Shown piece by piece: positions 44,421 to 57,500 of a stretch of DNA of 64,000 nucleotides. Position 1 is the first letter of the stretch; each line of letters begins with the position of its first letter. A program made the translations under genes and the position numbers. Source of the stretch: Stichopus chloronotus. Taxonomy: Eukaryota; Echinodermata; Holothuroidea; Aspidochirotida; Stichopodidae. The stretch spans positions 6,386,001 through 6,450,000 of the forward strand of contig CM037835.1 in the NCBI GenBank assembly GCA_021234535.1, read 5' to 3'. Under the pieces are notes generated by a model. It saw nothing but the letters and a program-made list of their open reading frames with translations. It had not been told where the DNA came from and ran no database searches.

Positions 44421-47400
44421 AGGGCGCCATTGTTGCTATATGATGTTCAGTGCAAGTGGTCTACAGAAACACTAGGCAGGAACTGAAATATGAATATGAT
44501 TACAGGCCATTTCTAATAATGAAGGTAGAATTTATTACGAATAAAAAAGATGAAACCAGTGTATTCAAGCATAGTCTGCACCTGTACCATACTTCATACC
44601 ATAGTACGTAGTGCAGGGCAAAGCTATTCAGCAAAGTCAACAGCAAGAAATACCATGTCCAATTATTCTCCCCTAAGTAAAGGAAATTACAAATCTACTA
44701 TTAGTGAACCATACAGGTGATTACCCTTCTGGTGTAAAAATAGTGCCAGTCTGAACAATGACATAATCAGCTGAAAAACAAGCCTATATTATTTAACATA
44801 TATTTAAAGCAGACTGTAAAGATGCACTGATGCGTACAGCGTACTTGGGTATTACTTGGGATATTACCTGACAGTAGATCTATGGAAGACCTTATTGGAA
44901 GTGCTAGTTAATATGCAATTTAAAGCAGCACTTTGCATAAGTCACTGTGATCTTACAAAGCTTAGTGCCTTTACAATATCCAAGACAATATCCAATCTAT
45001 CTATGAGCTGAGCAAAGTAATTCCTATTTGAAACTGAAATAAAAGTCGAGAAATACTGTAACTTTCTGCTTTGCATTCTTGAAAGTTTTTCTGCTACAAA
45101 GTCACCTAAATTCTGACCATATTAGGAATATCTACAAGAAGCTGCATCATTGAATATAAGGACCAGCTTCTCAAGTCACCAAAGCCTTGCATTCTGAGGT
45201 GTATAAGAGCAATCGCACACCATCACTTGCCTCAAAATCGCTGTGAGAAGTGTGATTTTTAGCACACCTAGAAGAAAAATGGGAACACAGGCAATATATG
45301 AAAGTTTTGAAAACAACACACTTACTACACTTGTTCATTTCCTGAGAAGTGTGATTTGTAACACATTTGGAAAGTCTAAAACTCAAGGCTTGAGTAAGTT
45401 AGCACTGGTTCTTCTGTTTCCTTCTATTGCACATACCTGTACACACACTAGGGTACTATGTGTGTAACACCGACAGGATAGGATCTGTGAATGAATCTGT
45501 TTTGGCAACAAATCCATAGTTTTGTTTTCTTAGATTTCACAAATTTGTGTCTTAAGAAAGAATATCTTACCTGATACGAGTGACCAGGTTAGGCAATGGT
45601 CAGAGACATTATAGGAACATTTAGGTTAGGTGATACAAGTCTTAAAACTTCTCAAAATGTAGTCTCTCCTGTTATGGATAGGGTGTTGTCTTTATCATTG
45701 CCCATAAACATCATATTAGTGACTGATTGAATATCCAAACAGTGGTGGCACATAACTAACAATTATCAGGCAGGCATCTGCTTGAGACTCCAAGTATACT
45801 ACAGTATACCCTAGCTACCCTGTAATAAGCTGTTGTTAGTAGGGGAAAAAGTAACCAAATGTTTCAGTTTGTAGGAATTGACAGACAGTATCTCAACTTC
45901 TGATCTAAAATACAGTATCCTTTAACTGACAGGCAGCACTGCAACACATTCAATGACAATAAGAGGGCTGATTCATTTACACTTCCATTTCAAAGGACAA
46001 CTTTCACAATGTCATTCTTCTTTTATGCCACTTCCTGCTCACCATCATTGAATCATTCCACTCCATAAGCACACAACTCCATTTGCAATCCTTAATTCAT
46101 GATATTAATGTTTTGAAAAGAGACTGCATAAAATGTTAATATGCAAAGTCTTTCTCACAACTACAGTACTTCTACTGTGCTATAAAGTACCATACAGTTT
46201 ATTCTTCTTTTAAGGATACTTGCAGGATCACCCTTTGGTCTTTTCACTTCAACTCAATAATTAAATTAGTTGTACCTTTTTGATGGTGGTGTACAGTAAT
46301 ATCATACTGTACACTTTTCATTAAAATTCTGTATGATATTTTATTATGGATATGCAAATTCACATGTTATATAAACAAATTCTTTGCACTTCATTTACAC
46401 TACACATTGCTCTATGAAGGCAGTTATCTGTAAGTTGGATGAGGCTACATGTTACGGGGCTGAGTAGCAATTTACTTTTTTCACATTTCGACCAGAACTG
46501 AGAGGTACACAGACAGACAGTTCCTACCTGTTTATGCAAATTAATATGATACTTTAACAATCATGATCCAAACAAAGGGTACTTTGTCCTATGCCATTGT
46601 CCATAGGTGTAAAGATTGTTTTGTCTGCTGTACATATACGCAGCTCAACCCTTGTGATATTTAAATAGAATATTTTTGGTTTCATTGTACTGTTGAAAAC
46701 AGACTTCCACTTCTACATATTTTCTACACCGTGGCCCATTACGTACTGACAGCCCTGTGGGCAAAGTGTTGTAATAGGTTAATCCCCACTCTCGAGTAAA
46801 GCAGTCAAGGTTAAGTAACAAACTATACAGGCCTGTAGGTTACTATCAAAATCTGAGATGTATTATGTTGCTGAAAGACTTTGAATTAGTGTCTAAAAAA
46901 AGAGATACCTTGATCCACAGTGTCCTTTTCTTACAAAAGACCTAGCAAGAGATATCTGAACCTGGATACTATTGCAGACCAAAGTCTTGTAATTCAGTCT
47001 AATGTTGGGATGTAAAGGAGATTAAAAAGCAGTTATATATTGCAGGAAGATGGATAAAATGTAACTGAGAAAGACTCAAAACACAGTAATGTATGTGATC
47101 TTTCAAATGAGCTGAAAACATGCAGCAACAGCATAAAACATTTCAGTAGAAACTAAGCAGAAACCTGTAGCAGGTTGCAACAGAGTATCAACTACCTTTA
47201 AGGCTGGAAATTTTACCCCAAAAATATTATAACTGATGAATATTATATTATATTATAATATTATATTATTGATGAACCACACCATCAAATTTAAACCTCT
47301 CCATCTAGACAAAAGTAGACCCCAGGGGATGCCTAAATTTTTGACTGCTACAATAAGTCAGTTGCTGCATGTACTGCAGAGACATGTACAGTATTTTGCC

Positions 47401-48883
47401 CTGGAGGAGGGGTCTAAGGGAAGGTGTGTTCTCCCTTTTGAAAATATGTTGTTATACACTACACAAAGAAGTCAATAACGGCACCTGCTTGACCTCAAAC
47501 ATCACTGTCTTTTTCTTCTGTTGTTTTCCTTTATTACTCTTTGCTCATTTTAAAAGTTTTCTTATTTGCCAACAGAGAGGGCACTGCACCTGTTATGTCC
47601 CCCCCCCCTACAGTGCTACACTCTTTCAGAATGCATTTGAATGGCTCTTTGGGAGAAAGGAGAAGGCAAGTTTTCTCAGAACTACATACAGGGTGTACTT
47701 ACCCTATGGAAATCAAAGTCACAGCTTGCTTATACAAAAGAGTAATGAAAGATATTATGCAATGAATGTATGGTCGCATTCCATAAACCAAATTATACAA
47801 TAGTGAGTTCAAACCTGAAACCAATAAGAAGCATTGTTCAGCTTTTATTTTACTGTGGGGCCCCATCAAATCAAAGCACAAACAGCATGTGCACAGAATC
47901 GTACAGCAGTTCTATGTAGTAACAAACCGTAACGATCATGTTCAATATATTATGCCCTGCCTAGCTTCTAGAAACTAGAGGTTTTACTTTTGTTACAATA
48001 CCTACAACATATTAACGAGTTTGTTTATATAATGCAAATAATTTTAAACAACTAGTAGAAGTGTAATTTACTGGTATTCTCTATAATTGAAAGCTGATAG
48101 CATGACACTGCTATTTTCATGTTCAGTTTCTTTAGTTCCTACAATCTTGGACAAAATTGTTGGGACAATTTGTCGTACCGTGCAATTATTATACTAAATT
48201 TCAGTTGAGAGGATAACATGAAACCCCTCACCCCTTTCCAATGTTGCCCTATAGGAGTGAATGTACACTGTGAGCAGTAATCCTATCATCAACAATGAAA
48301 GGGGGAACTGGGTGTCCCAAGGTATTTTGTCCAAGATTGCAGGCATCCCGCATTCAAAAGACACAACCCAATCTCCACAAAATTCCAAGCTAAAGGTATT
48401 GACTATGGACAAAAAAAAACCACAACTAAATGATATACTGTATAGTTCTTCATTTACTAAAAAACTATAGTATGGTGACACAAAAAATATAAAATTTACA
48501 AACTACAGTATGGTAACCAATAGATCAATACTATGTTTCATTGTGCTGTGAATACAATCTGTTCCGTTCCACCAGATACCAGGGTGCACTGGTACCTGAT
48601 TGGCCATGTCAGGACCCAAAACTTTCACAAATTGCCACGTAGATCAAAAGTTTCACTAACAGTGCAGATTGAAGGCCTATAGTATGTAAGCTAAAATGCT
48701 ACATGAATGAAACTGATCACACTGCCATGCCTGTATGTATAAGATACACAGGGTGTAAACTCAAGGGGAGGGTTTTTAAAAGGAAGAGGGGCTCACAGTT
48801 ACTCCAAGTTGTAAAACATGTGAGTTTGGCAGGCCTAAAATATGCTGTATATTTTGCAGGACAAAAGCGCAAACTAAGAGATA

Positions 48884-48956
48884 AAGAAAAAAAAACAACA
48901 AAGAAAAAAACAACAAAGAAAAAAAACAGATAAAGAAAAAAAACAGAAAAAAACAT
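48884..48956 (+). repeat. A-rich CAACAAAGAAAA repeat
   Basis: Repeated CAACAAAGAAAAAA-type units grading into AGATAAAGAAAAAA and CAGAAAAAA. Low complexity. Confidence 0.85.
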
Positions 48957-50281
48957 ACAAATTATTCACCAAAAACATTTTACAAATTATTTACCAACAG
49001 TCTTTCTACTTAAAAGTTTGGAAGTTTGGTAATAGTTTCAAAACAAAAAACAATAGAAAGACACAAATATAATTTTTATGGCCAAAATGAATGACCCTCC
49101 TCCTCCTATCTAAATCTTAGTGGATTCTAAAAGGAGATAATTTGACTTCATAGGGCAAAAATGCCTTCACCACTCCAATAAATCCTACTGAGATAATCCC
49201 TTAAAGACATGTGGTGTTTTACTAACATGCAAAGCAAAATTTTGTATGATGACTTCATAATTATACCTTGTAGTCCAACTGAAGCTTATTCTTTCATGTG
49301 CCTGACAGACTACTGATGGTGGTTACCACGTTCAAAACTCCAAATTTAAAATCCGGTGTTTTTAAATACTACAGTTTATCTGTATTGAACAGTATCACTG
49401 ACGGTTTATTGGGATAATTTAAACCTCAGAGGACATGTGGGCAGTACAATCGATATGTACACAACTACACATGAAAGATTATTAGCTACATCACAAACAC
49501 AACTTGAATGTCAAAACTGCTGGCCTGAAGTACTGTACAGTACCTAGAACTTCTACTTACTTAAAACCATGGAAAGGGTTGTAGACAACATACAGTTCGA
49601 AGTAAATCTACAGTAAGTATAATCCAACTCAAAAGGAGACAGTTTAGTCCTGTTTCAGTGGCAGACTAACTCATAAACTCTTCATGAAAATAGGAAGTGT
49701 AACTTAAGTGAATGTACTGCCAACTCATTTCCTGTTTAGCTCCTTTTGTATGAAGACAAGTGTTGTATATACTTTACATATTGAGTGATCTTCACACAAG
49801 TTCTTGCCAAAGAATCTGCTGTGCAGTTGACAGTAAATTTCTAGGCCTTAATGCTTACTGTATTGTGTACACTGACAGAGGAAGAGAGACCAGACAAAGC
49901 TGTCCATATATAAGTTTTTCTTTATTCCCTGAATTTTGTTCACATGTACACAAGCTGCAAATTCCAATTCAAACTATCAGTTTCAATTTAATAATGACAA
50001 CTGACCACCATTTTCAACAGTGTGTGCCAATATTTTCGATGTCTTTCACTCAGAACTATAACATCCAGGAAATAATATGTGACATCTGAGAGGCCACCAA
50101 TTACAATGTGGTGGGTAAAGTACATATAAAAAAAAAATGGACCCTGGGAAAATGTAGGCCCATCGCTTCACTGAAATTGATAATGTAGTAAATCACAATA
50201 TTTGTGACTCAATGTATGCTAAATTCAGTCCAAATAGTGAATACAAACAGAAATTAACTAAATGAAAACATAAAGACATAA

Positions 50282-50360
50282 ATGCACAATTACACACATG
50301 TCACACAAAAAAAAAAGGCTCACACATGTCACACAAAAAAAAAAAAAAAAAAAAAAAAGG
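50282..50360 (+). repeat. Duplicated CACACATGTCACACA with A runs
   Basis: Two copies of CACATGTCACACAAAAAAAA in series (around 50296 and 50323), the second extended by a longer A run to about 50358. Confidence 0.85.
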
Positions 50361-53300
50361 GAGTTCAAGAAATGACAAAGTAGGATCACTTTGCATTACT
50401 ACTGTATGCTGAATTGCTTCCACAAACAAATATACTCAATATTTTGGTATAATTCAGATGGATGCTTTAATAACAATATACCTTCAAAAGGATCTTGAAA
50501 AAAAAAATTCCATCTCTGACACTAACTTAACTTTGTTAAGTCACACACTCATGCAAAACAGAATAGACTCTGAGTAAAAAAACATTTTCAGTTGATAGCA
50601 TGGGATAAAAACGGGAAAGAAACATGAGGATGGGGGGAGTGGTTACATTTTTTAAGTACCTGGAGGATCAATAAAACTTTATACTAAAGGTTTTGGCACT
50701 AAAAGAGTAAAATCTTAAATTTTATATCTTATAAGGCTGCGGTCTCATTTAGGCCAAACACAACACAAAATCAGGGTTTACAAAAAGGAAAAATACTCAC
50801 AAAACTTAACATAACGATCATCTCTTCTTTCCATTTAATCTTTTTCCAAATGAAACTTTATTGGCAAATGTTAAAAAGAATACTCATCCACTGGGTAAAG
50901 ACTCTTTCAAAATCCTACCCACTTATCACACTTGTTGTGAAATATTTAAAATTCCACATTCCCACCCAATGAATCACAACCAATTGCCCACTGATACTCT
51001 TACACACACATTGCAAGCACTACACAGTGTTGTCCATTTAAACTTCCACTTCTATTTGTCAAAAAGAACCTGACCACCTTAACACAATGCTATCTTTTAA
51101 ATTTTGCCACAGGTTGTTCAGAATAATCCTGGCTTCTTTAACATCAAATTCCAATTTAAAATTAAACAAAATTTGACAACTTACAGAAATTCCAAAATAA
51201 TGCGCTGATACGATCCTACACTACAAAATTGCACACATAGTCTCCTGGTGTTTAAATGTTTCCAGTGCAGCTTCCACACAGAGTCTAACCTAAAGCCAGG
51301 CTAAAGCAGGATGCAACCACACAAGCCATTGCGATGATTCAAAAAAAAAAAAAAAAAAAACTGTTTGAACACAATGGTGGCAGTAAACACCGCACACTAT
51401 TTACTTGTTGGATGATACCACTTGTATGGTAGGGGAGTGTGATTTAGGATGCGCTACGTGGGTGAATGACTAACAATAGCAGTTTCTTTCAGCTGAATTG
51501 TCAAAACTCTGACACATGATGAGGACAGAGGTATGTAGAGTAGACAAGAGAAAAGGGAAGGCGTGCTCACAATGTGGTGACTATAGAAGTAAACATGTCA
51601 ATCTAAGGTCATATTATGTTTTCTCATTTCCGACTTTTGATTGTACATTGTAAAAGAAATCTTTCATGTGACTAAATAGGGGTGTGACATTACATTCTTT
51701 TAATGGGTAAAAAAATACTGCTTTACTTGGCATTTAATGTACAACAATTTTAATTTTCTTGACTTTCACAAAAGAAAAATACCACTTCAACGTAACAGCA
51801 TATCAGAAACAGTCCAAAGGGTCAGGCAAATCACCGAGCAGATAACCGAAATAGCAGCTGGTGATTACAAATTTATGTCAATTTACTTTTCTAAATTTAC
51901 TAATTCAAAATGCCAACTCAAAAAGCCTTGACAGCATGGCATAAACTTGTCCTCCGACAACGTTTTATCAAGCATTATAATATCTAAAGAACATTTCCTG
52001 CAGTGATACAGCAAAGGCATCCTGAAACCTAGGCACTGCCCACAGATTGGGAGTGAGGTTTACTATTGTTGTCTCAAATGGAGATGTGCATAAATACTTA
52101 TTTTTCTCCTGAATGAACATCATACAATGAAAACTGTATACTGTAATTATACCCCACATCTTTGCGCCTATCAGTCTTGCAACATTGTCTGAATGCTTTT
52201 GAGACCCCTTCATGGCATTGGTAGAGCCCAAACACTGCATCCCAGAGCTACTCACCCCTGGCAATGGTTAGTGGAGTAGCTCTGTCAACAACAGTGACCT
52301 GTGATCTAATATCAGTATATCTGCCAAGTTACCAAACCCTAGGGAAGGGTAACTGGTAAAAGGGAAAACTATCAGTGACCTAAGATTAATCAGGAAATAA
52401 AACCCTGCAATTCAGTGAATTTGCTAGATGGGCACATACTGATACACATTCAAACAAATTCAAACTTTTTACACCCTTCCATCATAGGTACTGAAATGTT
52501 AAAGTTCTGCCTCTCAACAACTGTACACCTCTCAGGACTTCCTAGCTTTTATCACTTTCCAAAGTATGGATTGTTCAAACGTAAAAAAAAACCATCAATA
52601 AAGCATTAACTAGTTCACAGAAGGTAAAGTTATTAAAAGATGTCAGGTGATAAAGAAGAACTTCATATACTATGCAGTTCTACACAAGGCTCCAACTGAG
52701 AGAGAAACATACATGCTGCATGTTAAATCATGACAGCCCTTTTTTGGGGGGAGGGAAGATTTTCATTTGAACTCATTTGATGAAGGATAACCAGAAAAGG
52801 CAAGAGTCTCCCTTGGAAGGAAGCAACGAATTATCAAGTTTAAAGAACCTGATTTGTGACTTTAAAACATGAAATGGTACAAAACAACTATAAAGACCAC
52901 TCTAAAGACTATACAGTAATGACTAAGTCAGTACAATCAGCATTTGGGGCCTCTGATTTACTTGTCTTTCACAAAATTAAATCTTACAGAGTGTTTACCT
53001 TGATAAAACATTTCCACAACTCTCCCAGACAGGCATCAATTATCCTATTTAAAGTGATTGCATGCGTAGGCAAAAAGTGAAAAAACATTGAAATTTCATC
53101 TCCAAAAGTTTGGTAAGGCTTTTTGATTACACCATTCAGACAATCTGGGAAAATAAATAGGTTTCAATTGGTTAATGAAGCCACATGATTTCAAATTCTT
53201 CTACCATAACGACAAAAAGTGTAGAATACGATAATGTAGTGGTTGTTAGTTTTCATTCAAATCAACGGTGTGCTTCTTTGAGCAAGCCAATGGGAAGTAT

Positions 53301-53880
53301 ACTAGTAATAAATATTCAGTTACCAACTCAGGATCACTGATGCCACGGGCAAGGTTGTGTTCAGTTTGTAGGTTACTTGTGAATACAGTGTTTCCTTTCA
53401 CCAAATACTACAATTCCCGACACCTAATAAGGAGCGACAACTTGAGTAGTATGTTTTTGATACACTAGTGAGACCTGTACTGTTCAATGCATATTCACTA
53501 TGGAGGCAGTTATAGCAAGAACCGCTAACTTTCAAATATGATTTCTGTGTTTTACTGTTTTTATGCCAATCCCGTTGCTTTTCGAAGTAGTTACTGTTAT
53601 TTTCCTTCATTGAAAGACATACTCCGTTCATGTACAACCTCGCGTGTACATTTAAAAATAAAGAAAAAGTTGAGATCAAACATAATCTTATCTTTTTGGT
53701 TTTTCAGTACATATGCAATCACTTTAAGGATAATAAGACACAACTTAAGTTTATTAGAATGTCATATGGTTGCCAAACTGCATGGTACTGTAGGTATTAG
53801 CAATCATAAATGACACATCAAAAAAAGTCCATTGTCATTTTGCATATTTGTTTATTTACTTATTTTTTTGGTAGGGCCTA

Positions 53881-54180
53881 TTCACACTGAAATGTTTGTA
53901 CGAATAAGGACAAATGGAAGCACCATTCATAAGAAAATTTTAATACTGGAAAATTAATACAAGAAATTACTTCTGAGAAATTACAATTAATACAAGAAAA
54001 TTTTAATACTTTTAAGGGCACTTGGAAGCACTTAGTTATTCATAAGAAGTTTCCTTTATCAGGTGAGGGCAGTAGGCCCATCATACGAAAATTAGCGTAT
54101 CAATAAAGGACAGTGGGAGCCACTATTCATACGAAAATTTTGGTACCAATAAAGTCTGTTGGAAGCTAAGGTATAAAGGA
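53881..54180 (+). repeat. Irregular interspersed repeats, GGAAGCAC / ATTCATAAGAAAATTTT
   Basis: Four copies of TGGAAGCAC-type sequence (53917, 54024, 54106, 54149) and five degenerate copies of CATAAGAAAATTTTAATA/CATACGAAAATT with CAATAAAG. Spacing is irregular (about 40-85 bp). Directly upstream of a non-LTR remnant. Confidence 0.6.
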
Positions 54181-54205
54181 GGAGACCTGTCAGCAATGGG
54201 GAGTG

Positions 54206-54566
54206 TACAGCAGACCTGTATGACCCCAGAAGGGGTGATCTGCTAAGGGTTTTAAATCGTTCATGGGGTTGACAATTTAGCTTACAATGACTGTTTTCAG
54301 TAGTCTAATCCAAAGAGTACTCATGATGTCAAAAGATCCAAGGCTCCAAAAGATGAGCTGTGGGCTCTTGCAGAGACTTGTGGATGAATGGAATGGCCTG
54401 CCAGAGTCTGAGGTGATAAAGATGCCTTGAAGAATGCACTTGATAAATATTTTCAGCAGTGTGGGAGATTTTGGCTGTTTTTGTTTCAGGGATGTCTGCA
54501 CTTTCTGTGTCTTTTCATGAGGACATTGTCCTTTCTGACCCTTTGCTGACTAAACTAAACTGAACC
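54206..54566 (+). pseudogene. Non-LTR retrotransposon remnant (end of the reverse-transcriptase ORF)
   Basis: Reading frames encode LYDPRRGDLLRVLN and later RLVDEWNGLPESEV, then, after a frameshift, DALKNALDKYFQQCGRFW. The Arg-Gly-Asp-Leu and RVV..WN.LP..V motifs followed by a Lys/Leu-Asp-Lys ending are the well-known C-terminal end of jockey/CR1-type non-LTR polyproteins. Stop codons and a frameshift interrupt it. The 3' tail ends in ACTAAACTAAACTGAAC, a short tail repeat typical of such elements. Confidence 0.65.
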
Positions 54567-57500
54567 TACCTGTGCATAGCCCTAAATCAAAGAAGAGACC
54601 TGATGCGGGTCCACCTATGAGGCTCTGACCCGTTGGTGGACGGCCAGTTTGAGGATAAAACTACAAGACAAATGTATCTTAGGAAAGGTCAAACTTAGAT
54701 GCTTTCTATTTAAAAAGTAAAGAACCACTAATTAGGGAAACCCAAAAAGTGAAATAATTCATGTTTTCTTAAAATTAGCAAACGGGACATGTTCTGCATA
54801 ATTCTCAACACAGGTTTTTATATCCTGCTGCTACACAACAGACACATTTTATTCGTAACGTGCATAATACTTCCAACACATGATCCAATGACAGAATAAC
54901 TTTAAAGAACATCAACATCTTGTCTAGAATGTACCAACATGTGTATTAAGTTGCTTGATGAAACAATAAAAAGGTACTGTAATTTAGAATGAATTAAAAA
55001 CTCTGATGAAACAAGATTTGAAAAGTGAGTTGGCATCAATAATTTTCTACATAAACTATTGTAACGCCGACCGAGTTTGGAAGTTCTAACATTAGACCCA
55101 CTTTGGGTAGCATTTGTACAGAGACAGCTATAACAGGAAAATACGCCCATAACAATCGGTGAAGGTTCACACTTATCTATTTAGCCATCTCATACCATGG
55201 CGAGCAGGAATAATGAAACTTTCACATATCTTCAATGCAAGCAGCAAAGTAGAATTCAACCACAGATAGAGTAATAGTTTACTCCCATTCAAGCGCATAT
55301 CTCTACTCGTAGCAAAAGCGAAAAATACAAAAGTGATAAATACTTAGTAACTTACATTCTTATTTAACGGTGAGTGGTCTCTTGCTCAAGACTGAGTCCT
55401 ACAGTGCTCCAATCAACTTCAACTCCAATGAGGTGTTAAAACAAGCAAAATTTGTGTAAACTGGCAATGGGTAGATAATGAGTCTAAAATCTCGATCTGG
55501 ACAGAATGTGTCTTTTTTAATGAGGAACATGGGTTTTTATTAGATGGTCAGAGGTAATCCTGGCTGGTCATTGGTCAAATGTATGGGAGCAGCTGTGATA
55601 ATCTATCTGTCACCGACCCTATTATTTAAAAGTTTACACCAACAAAAACATTTCAGGAAGAAATCCTGTGTTTATGCCTACCTCCCATCATCTCTAGTTC
55701 TTAGATAAAATGTGCTCACAAAATTTGTTGCTGTGGCCATAAAACAATCCAAGGTATCCTTCAGTTTGACACATGGACACCCACCACACCAGGGCTGGTA
55801 CTGTAGAATGTAGAATAATCACCCCTCTGGGAACATTATCTAGCCAACAAAAATTAGATCTAAAGAAATGTACTGAAGAGTAAACTAGTCCTGGACATAA
55901 CAAGTAACAATACACTATTTTTGTTACACCATGATAAATTGCATGACTGATAACATGGCATCTTTGGACCGAATTTTGAATTGTCGAATGTCAAACTGGA
56001 CATGTTCTGCATAATTCCTACTCCCCTTGGACTAACTTACAGGTGACTCTGGCCAAAACTGAAGTAGTCACCTGTTAAGAATAGAATAGAATCTGACAAT
56101 CTGTTAAAGCTTCTCTGATTTTTTTAGTACTATTGAATAAAACTTTAAAAAAAAAAGTCTATGGTTGACATCGAAACAATTGAAAAAATGCAGTGTGTAC
56201 ATTGACAGAGCTGCCCTGCTTTATCTAAAATTTGACATTTGACAGCATAACAATTTGCCCACAGTATCTGTATCAATACAATGTGTCCCATTCCACTCAA
56301 TGGTTTTCACAGTACTACCAAATGTGTGTCTGCTGTCCTCCTGCCCAAAAAAAAATCAAGAGTTGTAACAAATTTCAACTAGCTACCCATACAACTCTGT
56401 AAAAGTGGCTGATGCAACCACGCTGCTGAGAGTGAACATGGTCAAATCCACTTCAGTTTTGTATTAAAATATATGAACATAATTAAAGATGACAGAAAGG
56501 AAGTACCACTGATAAGTTTACAATCTCAACTCTTGCTTTAAGGTTGGTGGTCTAATTCAGTGTGAACTACTTAAAATGATACCTCTCATGAAAACTACGT
56601 CAACAAAAATGTATTAGCGGATTGGAAGAAAGTCTAACTATTTGGTAACGGCAGGTTTTTGAGTGATGCTGATCAAAGGTTACCCTCCCTGAAGTGCAGT
56701 TATATATAATAGCATTAAAACCAGCAGTTGTTATAGAAACAAACAACTCGCAAGCACACAAAATGCTGTAATAATCAACTACATGCAATGCCATATTTGC
56801 ACTAACGACAAGTTTTAGTAAGCATTCCATTTACCACTGGAGCAAAATAATCAAGCATAAAAGAAAGATGATTGGTTCTTTGGGTAAACATATAACCTCT
56901 GAAGGTATCCATGATTACAGAAATTACACAGGCTTTAACAGAAAACAGGAATAATGGGGTCAGTTCTATTGCAAAGCTTCTATGGTATAGTTCTTCATAA
57001 TTTGTTAGTTAGTCAACCCCTATTTTGGGCAACAAAGGACCCTCTTTCATGCTGCACAAACTTTGAGGTCCAAAACCGAAGGTGAGGTACGAACTGGTGA
57101 GTATTGTTAGCCTGATGTCGCAAAGAGCCACAGACAAAAGTAATGATAGATTAACATTTGGAGAAAAAGAAAACTGCACCCAAGAAGCAAAAAGTAAACT
57201 CTTCTTATTTCCATTTTTCAAAATGATGGACTACTGATCACAGTTTTTCTCAGATGGAAAATCAAAGAATAATGACACAAATAAAAAATCTCACACTGCA
57301 ATTTTGCACAAAATATTGGGCATTTTTGAAGATTATCTAAAACTGCCCTAAATATGATCAACTTTTATTTTTACAGTCTGTTTCAGCTGCTGTGGTTCAC
57401 TCACAGTTTCATTAAATTGTCTAATATCTCTGATAGCCTCAGTTTGGAGGGCAGAAAGCTCTAGGAAACACTTTTGAACGCTTCAAATGCTTCAGAACGC

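Larger units (their letters stand above)
44421..53870. other. No coding gene recognised
   Basis: AT-rich sequence with short unlinked open frames. Holds an AT-rich palindromic stretch at 47236-47280, an A-rich CAACAAAG tract at 48884-48956, duplicated CACATGTCACAC plus long A runs at 50282-50360, and an A20 tract at about 51341-51360. Could be upstream DNA or an unseen 5' intron. Confidence 0.5.

Noticed and set aside
47369..47803. 144-codon plus-strand open frame
   Set aside because: Composition typical of noncoding DNA; includes a poly-C run and no family motif.
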